Assembly: GCA_016935665.1 (NCBI GenBank) | Contig: JAFGQN010000173.1 | Span: forward strand, 100,630-164,629 | DNA length: 64,000 nucleotides | Direction of reading: 5' to 3' | From: Deltaproteobacteria bacterium | GTDB taxonomy: Bacteria > Myxococcota_A > Polyangia > JAAYKL01 | Notes under the pieces: model-generated | Database searches by the model: none | Seen by the model: the letters and a program-made list of their open reading frames with translations, nothing else | Told to the model about the DNA's origin: nothing | Made by a program: the position numbers and the translations under genes | Shown: positions 35,143 through 44,752 of the stretch, piece by piece | Layout of the letters: each line of letters starts with the position of its first letter | Position numbering within the stretch: the stretch's first letter is position 1

Positions 35143-36324
35143 TCACAATGTCAGGTTGAATTGACCCGCAAGGGACAGGCCAGCGCCATTTTGCAGGGGA
35201 AACAGACCAAACCTCACGTTGGTCACATCGATAGCGCTCGTTTTTTCCCGTATTTCGATATCTTTTTCTGACAAACCCAACTCTTCGCGCAGATGTTGAT
35301 TGTAGTCACGGGCCAGCCTGTGGGCGTCACCTGCTTTCACGGGATGAGGGCGTATAAACATTGGTGGAACAAATACGACCAGTCCGCCCAAAACAAGGCC
35401 CACACCAATATTCATCATTACCTTGTTATTCTCATAGGCCATGCATTCGTCATCAATGGGGGAACGAAGCTCACATTTGTCAGTCTCCGTGTTAAATCCA
35501 ATTCCTGCCAATATGCCTCCGGTCAGCATTAGACTCGGCCCAAGAACCAGGAGTGAAATTTTAATCGCCTTTCTTTTGCGATACCTGGCTGCCAAATCGT
35601 TCCGCTCGATAGCGGTGTAAAAATCGGCGCCTTCCAATGGAATCTCGTCCTTTCCCTGATGTGGAACAGACCAACGCACGGGCATACTTACGTTATTGTG
35701 GCCATCGATATAAACTCCTGCCCATTCCTTAAAGAAAATCCGTCTTTTTTCATATTGGTCCAGGGCGTCCAATTTGTCCTGTGTCAAATCGATTGATTTC
35801 GCAGGGGGGGGAGTATAGTCAGTGGTATCCGCGACAGGGGGAGTAGATGGCGGTTGTTCGTGAGTGACCGGTGGGCTCGACCGCAATGCCATGGCGACTC
35901 CGTCAATCGCCGAAAAAGAGACAATAACAATTGATTCTTTGTTGTAAAAAGTAACTATGACATTGTCTGGACCGGTGTCCGAAGGGAAAACCCGAACGAC
36001 CGCCACCAGCTCAACGGGAAAAACGCCACATTTTTCGACAATAGCCGCATCATCCAGAGCAGCAATATCCCCCAGCGCCTCATCGGTCATCACCAAACCG
36101 GAAACGTCGCTTACCTGAAGTACTGATTTAAGTGCCTGTGCCGCATGTTTGGCGCCAGCCTGATCAGGACCGGCTGCCGCTATCAATACGCCGCTAACGG
36201 GGTCTGGAAAGTACGACGCGACACCGGACGGTGTGAACGTCTGGTTCCAGGATGCAACTCCGTTTAAACTGAAACACGTGATTAATACGAAAACCAGACC
36301 AGCGAGTTTGAAATAGCTTTTCAT
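35143..36324 (-). CDS. Secreted/anchored protein with two C-terminal TM helices
   Basis: 393 aa with a signal peptide ('YFKLAGLVFVLITCFSLNGVA'). The first 150 residues have an alternating beta/alpha pattern; a Pro/Thr linker ('PPVTHEQPPSTPPVAD') follows, then a helical stretch and two membrane helices (about 255-275 and 300-320) around a short loop with two Cys ('DKCELRSPIDDEC'). The tail 'RLARDYNQHLREELGLS' resembles C-termini of small myxobacterial envelope proteins. I do not recognise a family. It is convergent with the esterase gene. Confidence 0.65.
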   Translation of the reverse strand: MKSYFKLAGLVFVLITCFSLNGVASWNQTFTPSGVASYFPDPVSGVLIAAAGPDQAGAKHAAQALKSVLQVSDVSGLVMTDEALGDIAALDDAAIVEKCGVFPVELVAVVRVFPSDTGPDNVIVTFYNKESIVIVSFSAIDGVAMALRSSPPVTHEQPPSTPPVADTTDYTPPPAKSIDLTQDKLDALDQYEKRRIFFKEWAGVYIDGHNNVSMPVRWSVPHQGKDEIPLEGADFYTAIERNDLAARYRKRKAIKISLLVLGPSLMLTGGILAGIGFNTETDKCELRSPIDDECMAYENNKVMMNIGVGLVLGGLVVFVPPMFIRPHPVKAGDAHRLARDYNQHLREELGLSEKDIEIREKTSAIDVTNVRFGLFPLQNGAGLSLAGQFNLTL

Positions 36325-36872
36325 TTGAATCTTTCATTCGGATAATTGATAGTAAATGCCATTCTTTTATGTCATTGCACCCAATCAAAATCAACTTTAT
36401 ACCCAAAATGAGGCAGGCCAAAGGCTATGTGGTGTTTGTAACCAGGGACGCAATTGGGCCGTAGTACTTGTTCCCGATTCGTGAAACAGCGGTTCACCAG
36501 ACCCGAAAAGGGCGTTCACGATGACCGAGATGCGCACCCTCTCCACCTGTTTGAGTAAATACTGCCCTTCCGCCTCGATTCACTACGCGCGTTGGGACAC
36601 GGTCCGTCCCAAAAAAATGCCATTCGCCTCCGCCAAACGATGCGTTTACTGCCCACAATGTGCCGGAAACAAAAAGAAAACGCCCGCGCATCACTGGAAA
36701 GTTGACAAAATACGGTGTAATTGGAGAAAGTGGTTGCCCCTGTTGAGATGCGGTAATCCATGATGCCGGTGCAACGTGGTTGATGCGAACGATCGGGTGA
36801 TTGTCCCCTCATCAGGATATATGCAGCTGAGCCGTGTTAATGCGTTGAACGGACCATTCAATAACGGGGAGA
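36325..36872. other. Gap containing a decayed copy of the esterase 3' end
   Basis: Positions 36581-36609 match the esterase gene end (35072-35100) at 27 of 29 bases, including 18 identical in a row ('ttgggacacggtccgtcc'); the encoded residues are 'HYARWDTVRP' against 'HFALWDTVRP'. Upstream, 'actgccc' also matches with a small indel. ORFs crossing the region (for example 36521-36763) lack ribosome sites. The rest of the gap has the leader of the aromatic operon, with 'acggggag' just before the next gene. Confidence 0.5.
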
Positions 36873-36875
36873 ATG

Positions 36876-37700
36876 ATGAAGAACTTGCGATTAACGTCCC
36901 TTTTTGCCGACGGCAACGTCAGAGCGCGTTCCACTGTGGACGTGGGTGGCGTCATTGTCGGAAATCGGCCAATCATGATCGCTGGTCCGTGCGGTGTGGA
37001 AAGCGAAAAGCAAACGCTGACCGCTGCGGTCGCCGTCAAGGAAGCCGGCGCCGACATGTTGCGGGGTGGCGCATTTAAACCGCGCACATCCCCGTATGCC
37101 TTCCAGGGACTGGGGGTGAGAGGCTTAAAAATTCTTGAAAAGGCCAAACAGGAAACCGGATTACCTGTGGTCACCGAAGTAATCGACCCCAGGGATGTGA
37201 GTTGGGTGGCGGAGTTTGCAGATCTCCTGCAGGTAGGCGCGCGCAATATGCAAAACTTTTCCCTGCTGCGCGAACTGGGTCGCGTAAAACGCCCCGTGCT
37301 TTTGAAGCGGGGCATGTACTCCACCATCGAAGAATGGCTCAACTGCGCGGAGTATATCCTGAGTGAAGGAAATAAAGATGTTATTTTATGCGAGCGGGGC
37401 ATCAGAACATTTGAAACATATACCCGGAACACGCTGGATATCAGTGCGGTGGCCGCTGCAAAGGAACTGACCCATTTGCCTATCATTGTCGATCCGACTC
37501 ATGGCACGGGGCGGCCCAGTCTGATTCAACCCATGTCTCTGGCGGCTCTGGCGGCCGGGGCGGATGGTCTGATTGTGGAAGTGCATCCAAATCCGGAAAA
37601 AGCGTTGTCAGATGGCGATCAGGCGTTGACCCCTGCTCAGTTTTCCCAATATATGCAACTGTTGAATCGTTTTACCGGCGCTGTGTCCGGCTGGAAGTGA
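36876..37700 (+). CDS. aroF: DAHP synthase, type I-beta (core only)
   Basis: 274 aa from the second of two adjacent ATGs, with 'ggggag' upstream. It has the I-beta/KDO8P-like blocks '[15 protein letters not shown]', '[18 protein letters not shown]', '[10 protein letters not shown]', '[17 protein letters not shown]', 'VLLKRGM', and '[10 protein letters not shown]'. It joins PEP and erythrose 4-phosphate, the first step of the shikimate pathway. There is no ACT or chorismate mutase extension; the N-terminal 30 residues are too short for a regulatory domain, so feedback control by Phe/Tyr is not expected. First gene of the aromatic operon, 13 bp before aroB. Confidence 0.92.
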   Translation: MKNLRLTSLFADGNVRARSTVDVGGVIVGNRPIMIAGPCGVESEKQTLTAAVAVKEAGADMLRGGAFKPRTSPYAFQGLGVRGLKILEKAKQETGLPVVTEVIDPRDVSWVAEFADLLQVGARNMQNFSLLRELGRVKRPVLLKRGMYSTIEEWLNCAEYILSEGNKDVILCERGIRTFETYTRNTLDISAVAAAKELTHLPIIVDPTHGTGRPSLIQPMSLAALAAGADGLIVEVHPNPEKALSDGDQALTPAQFSQYMQLLNRFTGAVSGWK

Positions 37701-37713
37701 GTTATCGTTAAGT

Positions 37714-38745
37714 ATGAACACATTGGAAATTCAAGGCAAAGCTGGTAGCAGCACTATCTATCTGGATAGCCGCATGGAGGCGGTGAAGGCATTAATTAAT
37801 GGGAGACGTACAGTCATCATCACCGATGAGAACGTCTTTCGGTTACACAGTGCCCGTTTTCCCATTGCAGCGGAAACAATTGTGGTTCCCGCTGGAGAAA
37901 GCAGCAAAACTCTGAAGAGCGCCGGGGACGTATTTCGCAGTCTGGTGGATGCAGAAGTGGATAGGGAATCCCTGGTGTTGGGCATCGGTGGCGGAGTAGT
38001 CACTGATTTGGCCGGATTTGTGGCATCCACGTTTTTGAGGGGAGTGGCGTTTGGGTTTGTCTCCACCACCGTGCTGGGACAGGTTGACGCGGCTATAGGT
38101 GGAAAAAATGGCGTGAATCTGGACGGTTTTAAGAATCTGATCGGTATAATTCGTCAGCCGGAGTTTGTGCTCAACGAAACGGCAATGCTGGACACCCTTC
38201 CCAAAGGTGAAATCATAAATGGAACATCGGAAATCATCAAATCGGGACTTATCGCAGATGCAGCGCTCTTCGATTTAATGGAGCAGGCGGCAAAAACGGA
38301 TTCTCCGTATGATACCCTGGATATGGGGAAGGCGGCTTCCATGGCGGCTGCGGTCAAAGTGGGCGTTGTGAATCGCGATGTTTTCGAGAAGGGGGAACGT
38401 CGGCATCTCAATCTGGGACATACACTGGGCCATGCGGTGGAAAAGGTGGCCAAGCTTCCCCACGGTTATGCAGTGGCTGTGGGAATGATTGCCGCTGCGC
38501 GAATTTCCAGGGACCGAAATATGATAAGCAGCAATGATGTGGAGCGAATCATCAACGTGGTGACCGCATTTGGATTGCCTGTAGCCATTGACATGGATTT
38601 GAAAAAAAGTATGGACGCCATTCGCAAAGATAAAAAAAGGCAGAGCGACAAAGTAAATTTTGTATTGCTCAAGTCGCTGGGAGAGGCAACGGTGGTTCCC
38701 ATTGCGTTCGATGAGTTGGAGGAGGTTCTGCGTGATTTGCGTTAG
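37714..38745 (+). CDS. aroB: 3-dehydroquinate synthase
   Basis: 343 aa. NAD-binding and metal blocks are typical: 'VVPAGESSKTLKSAGDVF', 'LGIGGGVVTDLAGFVASTFLRGV', 'TTVLGQVDAAIGGKNGVNL', 'NLGHTLGHAVEK' (zinc His), 'HGYAVAVGM'. It closes DAHP to 3-dehydroquinate. The length is normal for the family. The 3' end overlaps the start of aroD by 14 bp. Confidence 0.95.
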   Translation: MNTLEIQGKAGSSTIYLDSRMEAVKALINGRRTVIITDENVFRLHSARFPIAAETIVVPAGESSKTLKSAGDVFRSLVDAEVDRESLVLGIGGGVVTDLAGFVASTFLRGVAFGFVSTTVLGQVDAAIGGKNGVNLDGFKNLIGIIRQPEFVLNETAMLDTLPKGEIINGTSEIIKSGLIADAALFDLMEQAAKTDSPYDTLDMGKAASMAAAVKVGVVNRDVFEKGERRHLNLGHTLGHAVEKVAKLPHGYAVAVGMIAAARISRDRNMISSNDVERIINVVTAFGLPVAIDMDLKKSMDAIRKDKKRQSDKVNFVLLKSLGEATVVPIAFDELEEVLRDLR

Positions 38746-39370
38746 CCTGATTAAAAAAAGTGTCAGCGAAGTGCTGACCGCATTGAAGACACTGAAATTG
38801 GCGGAGGTGCGTCTCGAAACCCTGCCGGCACTCACCCAGGACGACGTTACTGCCATATTTTCGTGCAATGCACAAATTGTGGCCACCTGCCGCCCCAGTG
38901 GACAATCCGACGCAGAACGTGCGCAGGTGTTGCGCTGGGCCATCGAAGCAGGTGCCACATACGTGGATTTGGAGATCGAATCAGATTCATCATTCAAATC
39001 TCCATTAACACAGTTGGCCAAAGAAAAGGGCTGCCAGGTCATCATTTCCTATCACAATTTTGAAGGAACGCCCGATACTGAGGAGTTGTGCCGTATTGTG
39101 GAAACCTGCTTTTTCCACGGTGCTGACATTGCCAAAGTGGCGTGTCTTGTGCACACCCAGGCAGAAGCAGCGCGCATAATCGGTCTTGGTGATAGCGAAC
39201 GCCCGGTCATTCCCATCGGCATGGGTGATGCGGGACGCATCGCACGGGTCGCTGCTCCATTTGTGGGATCACCGTTCACCTACGCCTCCCTCAACGGCGA
39301 AGAAACCGCTCCGGGGCAAATCGACGCCAAACTTCTTGAAAAGATGTACACCTGGCTCAAGGTGATGTAG
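38732..39370 (+). CDS. aroD: 3-dehydroquinate dehydratase, type I
   Basis: 212 aa. The start is a GTG at 38732 inside aroB: GGAGGAGG ends 6 nt before it, and the protein then begins 'VICVSLIKKSVSEVL', the normal type I start; the ORF-track ATG at 38660 lies deep in aroB. Catalytic residues are the Schiff-base Lys in 'GADIAKVACL' and His in 'SYHNFEGT'. The 'RPSGQSD' stretch replaces the usual RtxxEGG, a moderate divergence. It dehydrates 3-dehydroquinate to 3-dehydroshikimate. Confidence 0.88.
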   Translation: MICVSLIKKSVSEVLTALKTLKLAEVRLETLPALTQDDVTAIFSCNAQIVATCRPSGQSDAERAQVLRWAIEAGATYVDLEIESDSSFKSPLTQLAKEKGCQVIISYHNFEGTPDTEELCRIVETCFFHGADIAKVACLVHTQAEAARIIGLGDSERPVIPIGMGDAGRIARVAAPFVGSPFTYASLNGEETAPGQIDAKLLEKMYTWLKVM

Positions 39371-39404
39371 AGTTTTCCCCCTGTTACGCAAGGATTTTCA
39401 ACGG

Positions 39405-40652
39405 ATGAAATCAGTATCCAAAGGAACAATCAGTGGCGAGCTGAAAGCTCCGCCGTCAAAGAGCATGGCCCAGCGTGCCGTGGCTGCGGCATCCCTTATT
39501 AACGGTACCAGTCATATCCTGATGGGCACCCCATGCGACGATATCGAAAGTTCGCTGAGAGCCGCCACAGCTTTGGGCGCACATATTGTGAGGCAAATGG
39601 ATCGCGTGCTGGTGACAGGAAAAGCATATCCGCTGCAACCCGCCATGGATTGCGGTGAAGCCGGACTTTGCCTGCGCATGTTCAGCGCCATCGCCGCTCT
39701 GTTTGAACAGGAAATCGAATTGCGCGCACGCGGGTCGCTGTCCCGCAGACCTGTGGATATGCTGATGGATCCCCTGGCGCAACTGAAGGTGCACTGTCAG
39801 ACCACCAATGGGGTACCGCCGGTTCTGGTGCAGGGGCCGCTGCACAGTGGCGCCGTGACAGTGGATGCAACCGAAAGCTCCCAGTTTTTAACTGGACTGC
39901 TCATTGCACTGGCCAACGTCGAGGGACAATCCGTCATTTTGGCGCCAGGTTTGAAAAGCAAACCCTATGTACAGATGACCGTGGATTTGCTGCGGCAGCT
40001 GGGCGCTCATATTGACACACGCAACGCCCTGGAGGAAATCCACATTCGCGGGAAAAAAGACTATGCGCCGTTTACTTACGATGTCCCCGGCGACTGGTCC
40101 GGCGCATCTTTTTTACTGGCGGCCGCAGCTATCGCCGGTCCGTTGACCATTACCGGAGTGGATCTCCATTCGAGCCAGGCCGATAAAAAAATGGTGGATG
40201 CGGTGATTGCCGCGGGCGCGGACGTCACCCCACTTGACAATGCCATCAAAGTGGCCCCGGCGCCCCTGTCGGCGTTTGAATTTGACGCCACCCATTGCCC
40301 GGACCTCTTTCCACCGCTGGCCGCACTGGCCGCCAATTGTAACGGTGTGACCCGCATTGCCGGCGTTCACCGGCTGGCCAACAAGGAAAGCAATCGTGAA
40401 AAGGTCATCATTTCTGAATTTGGAAAAATAGGCATTTCCATATCGGTAGTCAACGATGTGATGCACATTACCGGCGGCGCCGCAAAAGGGGCCACCGTGG
40501 ATTCCCACAACGATCACCGCATTGCCATGGCCATGGCGGTGGCCGCGCTGACCGCCGAGGGATGGGTGCATATCGAACGGGATGAAAGCATTTGCAAATC
40601 GTATCCGGATTTCTTTTTAGACATGGAAAAGGTGGGGGCGAAGATTCAATGA
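39405..40652 (+). CDS. aroA: 3-phosphoshikimate 1-carboxyvinyltransferase (EPSP synthase)
   Basis: 415 aa. Blocks: 'APPSKSMAQRAVAAASL' (PEP/S3P site), 'DCGEAGLCLRMFSAI' (usual form NxGTxxR; here GEAGLCLR), 'LSRRPVDMLMDPL', 'SSQFLTGLLIAL', 'SKPYVQMTVDLL', 'HCPDLFPPLAALA', 'NKESNREKVI', and 'SHNDHRIAMAMAVAAL'. It joins PEP to shikimate 3-phosphate. The N-x-G-T loop that contacts phosphate and glyphosate is Glu-Ala-Gly-Leu here. aroE and aroK, needed for the steps before it, are not in the operon. Confidence 0.9.
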   Translation: MKSVSKGTISGELKAPPSKSMAQRAVAAASLINGTSHILMGTPCDDIESSLRAATALGAHIVRQMDRVLVTGKAYPLQPAMDCGEAGLCLRMFSAIAALFEQEIELRARGSLSRRPVDMLMDPLAQLKVHCQTTNGVPPVLVQGPLHSGAVTVDATESSQFLTGLLIALANVEGQSVILAPGLKSKPYVQMTVDLLRQLGAHIDTRNALEEIHIRGKKDYAPFTYDVPGDWSGASFLLAAAAIAGPLTITGVDLHSSQADKKMVDAVIAAGADVTPLDNAIKVAPAPLSAFEFDATHCPDLFPPLAALAANCNGVTRIAGVHRLANKESNREKVIISEFGKIGISISVVNDVMHITGGAAKGATVDSHNDHRIAMAMAVAALTAEGWVHIERDESICKSYPDFFLDMEKVGAKIQ

Positions 40653-40786
40653 GCCGGCAATATCGAGTTTTAAATCAGACAGCGGCGGCATGCTCCGGCC
40701 CATTGATGAGACAGCATTCAGCAGCAAAACCAACCAGGGCGACACAGGACAGGAGCCGATTTTGGAAAAGGAGCGATAAACAATGA
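40649..40786 (+). CDS. Possible 45-codon coupled ORF between aroA and pheA
   Basis: The ATG overlaps the aroA stop (ATGA) and its own TGA overlaps the pheA start (ATGA), so it could pass ribosomes from one gene to the next. The product would be basic ('MRQHSAAKPTRATQDRSRFW') with no known domain. A second frame across the same stretch is also open. The value may lie in coupling rather than in the peptide. pheA has its own 'aaaaggag' site, so coupling is not required. Confidence 0.3.
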   Translation: MSRQYRVLNQTAAACSGPLMRQHSAAKPTRATQDRSRFWKRSDKQ

Positions 40787-41847
40787 AACTGCAGCGAATT
40801 CGAGAAGCCATCGATAAGACCGATAGGGAACTGGTATCGTTGCTCGCCAAACGGATGGAACTGGGGTTGCGCACCCGTCCATACAAAAAAAACACGGTGG
40901 ATACATCCCGTGAAAAGGCAGTGCTGGAGCGGGCCAATCAGGCACGACTGGGATTGCTGGAAGAACAGTTTGTCACCGATACGTTTATGGCCATTATGGC
41001 CGAGAGCAAACGCATTCAGAATATGGATTTGTCGCTGGTGGCGTTCCAGGGCGACCATGGCGCATACAGCGAAATTGCCAGCCGCAATCTGGTGCCCCAC
41101 AAAGCCGCCTACATTCCGTGTACCCGATTCTCGGATGTGTTTTCGGGCGTGATGGATGGCGGATTCGATATTGGCATTGTGCCCGTCGAAAATTCACTGG
41201 AAGGTGCAGTGACCCAGGTGAACAATCTGCTCACCCAGACGGAATTGAAGGTGGTGGGCGAAACGGTTGTTCCCATTCATCACTGCCTGCTGGTGCGCCC
41301 GGGGACCGATCATCGTGAGATAAAAGCCGTGTATTCCCACCCACAGGCGCTGGGACAATGCAGCGGATTTCTGGAACGCAACGGACTTGAACCAAGACCC
41401 TACTACGATACGGCAGGCGCCGCCAAAATGCTCATCGAAGAAGATATTACCGCGGCGGCCATCGCCAGCCCGCTGTGTGCGGAGATATATGGACTCGAAA
41501 TCCTCAAGGAACACATTGAAGATGACGCATCCAATCAAACGCGCTTTTTAATGTTGTCCAAAACGCCATACGATAAAGAGGATGGCGATAAATGTTCGCT
41601 GGTGTTTGCAACCACCCACGAGGCCGGCAAGCTGTTTGAGGTGTTGCAGGTGTTCGCCGAGGCAAAAGTCAACCTGACGCGCATCGCCTCCATGCCCCAC
41701 CGGCAGGACAAGGGGAACTACAATTTTTTCCTGGATTTCGAAGGAAATGAAAACGACCCAAAAATTCGCAGCGTCATTGAAGCGGTGCGCAGCCACTCTA
41801 AAAATCTGAACTTTCTGGGATGCTACCCATCCATTTCCGGCAAATAG
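40783..41847 (+). CDS. pheA: Bifunctional chorismate mutase / prephenate dehydratase (P-protein)
   Basis: 354 aa. The AroQ-type mutase is at 1-85 ('IREAIDKTDRELVSLLAKRMEL', 'TVDTSREKAVLERA'). The dehydratase (about 88-270) has 'FQGDHGAYSE', 'GIVPVENSLEGAV', 'SNQTRFLML' with the catalytic Thr-Arg-Phe. An ACT domain (about 275-350) ends the protein. Its two Phe-binding motifs are changed: GALV reads GKLF and ESRP reads ASMP. Loss of these motifs reduces feedback inhibition in studied P-proteins. It leads from chorismate to phenylpyruvate. A good ribosome site ('aaaaggagcgataaac') precedes the ATG. Confidence 0.92.
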   Translation: MKLQRIREAIDKTDRELVSLLAKRMELGLRTRPYKKNTVDTSREKAVLERANQARLGLLEEQFVTDTFMAIMAESKRIQNMDLSLVAFQGDHGAYSEIASRNLVPHKAAYIPCTRFSDVFSGVMDGGFDIGIVPVENSLEGAVTQVNNLLTQTELKVVGETVVPIHHCLLVRPGTDHREIKAVYSHPQALGQCSGFLERNGLEPRPYYDTAGAAKMLIEEDITAAAIASPLCAEIYGLEILKEHIEDDASNQTRFLMLSKTPYDKEDGDKCSLVFATTHEAGKLFEVLQVFAEAKVNLTRIASMPHRQDKGNYNFFLDFEGNENDPKIRSVIEAVRSHSKNLNFLGCYPSISGK

Positions 41848-41909
41848 TACAACAATCATTTTTCAGCGAGCTCTTTTTTTTGGAGCGACGCCAGTCACAA
41901 GGGGGAACT

Positions 41910-42293
41910 ATGATCACGATTTACGGCATTGATGAACACCTGAACCCGGTAAAAGCCAGAATGTCCGATGTTCTGCATCAATGCATGGTGTCTGTGTTGG
42001 GTATGCCGGAAGACAAAAAGGCCCAGCGCTTTGTGCCCATGCCCAAAGAAAATTTTTACTATCCCGGCGGACGGACCGACGCGTATACCGTGCTGGACAT
42101 TAACATGATGGCGGGGCGCACCAAAGAAACGCAAAAAGCGCTCATTAAATCCATTTTCGACGCCTTCGAATCGGAACTGGGCATTTTGCCTACGGACGTG
42201 GAAATCACCATCACCGAACAACCCCCTCACTGCTGGGGATTTCGCGGCATCACCGGCGACGAAGCCAAACTCAATTACAAAGTAAACGTGTGA
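41910..42293 (+). CDS. Tautomerase-superfamily protein lacking Pro1
   Basis: 127 aa from the ATG at 41910 with 'gggggaac' before it. It belongs to the 4-oxalocrotonate tautomerase/MIF-like superfamily by pattern: 'RFVPMPKENFYYPGGRTDAYT', 'DINMMAGRTKETQKALIKSIF', 'DVEITITEQPPHCWGFRG'. Tautomerases use an N-terminal Pro as base; here the mature start would be Ile (MITIYG), so the classic chemistry cannot work. Members of this subfamily are often found as single genes. Last in the aromatic operon, 62 bp after pheA; it might act on a keto-acid intermediate, or be unrelated. Confidence 0.7.
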   Translation: MITIYGIDEHLNPVKARMSDVLHQCMVSVLGMPEDKKAQRFVPMPKENFYYPGGRTDAYTVLDINMMAGRTKETQKALIKSIFDAFESELGILPTDVEITITEQPPHCWGFRGITGDEAKLNYKVNV

Positions 42294-42510
42294 CGTCATC
42301 GCCGGGCCATCCTCGCCAACGTTTCAAGGGTACCTCCTCTTCAGCAATTAATGGCACTTTTTTTAGTACCAAATACAGCGCATGCTGTTATTATTTGGTT
42401 GCGAACAAAATTTTCCGCATTGGATTCGGGTTGTCAGCTCGAATTCTGCGCGAATAAAGCCGAAAAAAAATCAACCTTTAACGTTGAGGAAGCACAAGGT
42501 GAGGTATTTA

Positions 42511-44643
42511 ATGGTCGATAGAAAGATGTCCCAATCAATTCTGTGTTTATTTTGTGTTGCAGTAACGCTGCTTGGATGCCGGGATGAAAGCTCGCCCGGA
42601 AATTCCACCAAATCAGTGACGGCGTGTGTGCCAAACGAAATGTCTTCATGTCCTTGTGCGGGAGAGACTGAAATGGGCGTACAAACCTGCGCGACTGACG
42701 GGTCTTCTTATGGTGATTGCGTTTGTCCAAACGAGGAACACGATACGTCGTCTCAAACATCCACAGAGGACAGCTACATAAATCGAGATACGATGGCAGA
42801 CACAAGCACATTGATTAGCGATGGAACAGATTTTAAAGACAGTACCAGTGTTGCCAAAGATACGGGGACTGAGACATATGAAACCGATCAAACAAAAGAT
42901 ACTGAGACCGAAAGTGTCTCGGAAGACGTTAATGATTCAGAAACCAGCTATGATACACAAACAGATATAAACACTGATGAAGACAGCGAATCGGAAACCG
43001 GAACAGGTGACATTCTGAATTATCAATACTCTCTGGAGGTCCCCATCGGCACCATCATGGAAAGTCAGCCGCTGTTCACCTGGACCGATACAGTGTACAC
43101 GGACCCCACTTATCGCATACAACTGTCCATTGAAGGGGATTTTGAAAACGCACTGGTTTTCGACAAAGCAGGATTAACGCAAAGTGAATACCAGCACACC
43201 AAAACATTGAAACCTGGCGTGCATTACACCTGGCGGGTATTGCTGTCCGGGGATAATCTGAGCGCTGAGGAAAACTGGGGCGGCGCTGCGTCATTCATGA
43301 TTCGATTTGGAGATATCAGCCTCACTTCTCCCCAGGGCACAGTAGAAGATGATCAGCCGTCTTTTGATTGGAGCGATATCACGAGCATTTCCAATCCCCG
43401 CTATACTTTCCAAATCAGCGACAGCTGGACATTCGACACAATATTGGAAGAAGCAAATGGACTGTATACCTCCGAATACACGCTGCAAAATTTAAAATTG
43501 ATGCACGGGCAGAACTACTGGTGGCGAGTGACAAGTACTGATACAAATGGCGCCACAGATATATGGTCAGGGCCCGCACTCATTAAGGCAAAAATTGGTC
43601 GAGTGGAATTGTTGTCTCCCTGGAACGGGGCGCTGGTAAGCGATACCACACCAACATTCAAATGGGCCGCCAATAAAGATGCAGTGTCCTATCGCCTCGT
43701 GGTTGCCAAAGATTGTGAAGGACGGGAAATTGTGTTGGACGAATCTGACATCATCAACAATAGTTTCACTCCAACTACTGCGTTTGCCGATGTGAATGAA
43801 GTCAACTATTACTGGCAAATCACTCCACAATTCGCAGATGGTCCAGGGGATGTCTCTCGCTTCGCCATGTTTACCCTGGATACAACGACAGCCGGTATTG
43901 CTGTGCGGGACTGGCTGCCTCAGGACAACCCCTATCAATTAAGCGAACCACTACAAATCGACAACGATGAATGGTTGCGAATAGCGCCGGGAGTCGTAGT
44001 CAACAGCAGTCAGATTCAAAGTTGGGGAAAAATCAGCGTCAATGGGACAAAAGACGATCCGGTTGTTTTGAACAGTACTACCTTGAGTATAAAAGGAGCA
44101 CTTTCAGCCAAAGCAATTACCAGTATTCGCTATGCAGAAGTGAATGGTGGTAAGATGTTCGACCGACTTAGTGGATACACCTATGCGTCTTTGCACGTTG
44201 CCGATAGTGTTGTTAAAAATTCGCCTACCTATTTATGGTATCCGGCCGCCAGCTGTTCATTTTATCGAAACATCTTCCAACGTTCTGACATCACAGTCCT
44301 CTCCGGCGGCAATGTGACAACCACCGCCGCTACCGAGATACGATTCGAAAACAATCTTTTCACCCAACCGACAAACACGTCACTGTTTCTATATGTGGTG
44401 TACTCACCAGCAACCGCCGTTCTACGATATAACACGTTTGCCACAGAATCCAAAACGGCCTTGAAAGCCGATGAAATTGAGCATCACAGCTTCCTTGTGG
44501 CAACTGACAATTACTGGGGAACCACTGATCCGAATATCATTGATCAAATGATTTTTGACCGGGAAGACGATTTGGAGATGGAAGGCACCGTTGAATATAC
44601 ACCCATTCTTGCAGTGCCTCACGAGTTAACACCCGTTCCCTAA
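42511..44643 (+). CDS. Lipoprotein with fibronectin-like and beta-helix regions
   Basis: 710 aa from the ATG at 42511 ('aaggtgagg' upstream). The lipobox is 'FCVAVTLLGC'. A short Cys cluster ('CVPNEMSSCPCAGE') and a long Asp/Thr/Glu/Ser linker (about 75-165) follow. Residues about 170-460 carry three FN3-like units with the theme 'TPTFKWAANKD', 'QPSFDWSDITS', 'QPLFTWTDTV'. The last 240 residues look like a right-handed beta-helix ('IQSWGKISVNGTKDDPVVLN', 'RFENNLFTQPTN', 'LRYNTFATES'). This is a surface-exposed binding protein; the ligand is unknown. Confidence 0.7.
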   Translation: MVDRKMSQSILCLFCVAVTLLGCRDESSPGNSTKSVTACVPNEMSSCPCAGETEMGVQTCATDGSSYGDCVCPNEEHDTSSQTSTEDSYINRDTMADTSTLISDGTDFKDSTSVAKDTGTETYETDQTKDTETESVSEDVNDSETSYDTQTDINTDEDSESETGTGDILNYQYSLEVPIGTIMESQPLFTWTDTVYTDPTYRIQLSIEGDFENALVFDKAGLTQSEYQHTKTLKPGVHYTWRVLLSGDNLSAEENWGGAASFMIRFGDISLTSPQGTVEDDQPSFDWSDITSISNPRYTFQISDSWTFDTILEEANGLYTSEYTLQNLKLMHGQNYWWRVTSTDTNGATDIWSGPALIKAKIGRVELLSPWNGALVSDTTPTFKWAANKDAVSYRLVVAKDCEGREIVLDESDIINNSFTPTTAFADVNEVNYYWQITPQFADGPGDVSRFAMFTLDTTTAGIAVRDWLPQDNPYQLSEPLQIDNDEWLRIAPGVVVNSSQIQSWGKISVNGTKDDPVVLNSTTLSIKGALSAKAITSIRYAEVNGGKMFDRLSGYTYASLHVADSVVKNSPTYLWYPAASCSFYRNIFQRSDITVLSGGNVTTTAATEIRFENNLFTQPTNTSLFLYVVYSPATAVLRYNTFATESKTALKADEIEHHSFLVATDNYWGTTDPNIIDQMIFDREDDLEMEGTVEYTPILAVPHELTPVP

Positions 44644-44752
44644 TCTGCCCGACAGCTCCAAAAGCTGCGAATTGTTTTGCATTCCATGGCCAATTGAATA
44701 TCTTCAGTGTCCAGATGCGCCGATAACAGGCGCCAGTTTTGGAAGGAATTCG

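Noticed and set aside
36521-36763. 80-aa ORF with a CxxCxxC cluster
   Set aside because: No ribosome site, and part of it is the diverged copy of the esterase gene end, so the cluster is probably chance.
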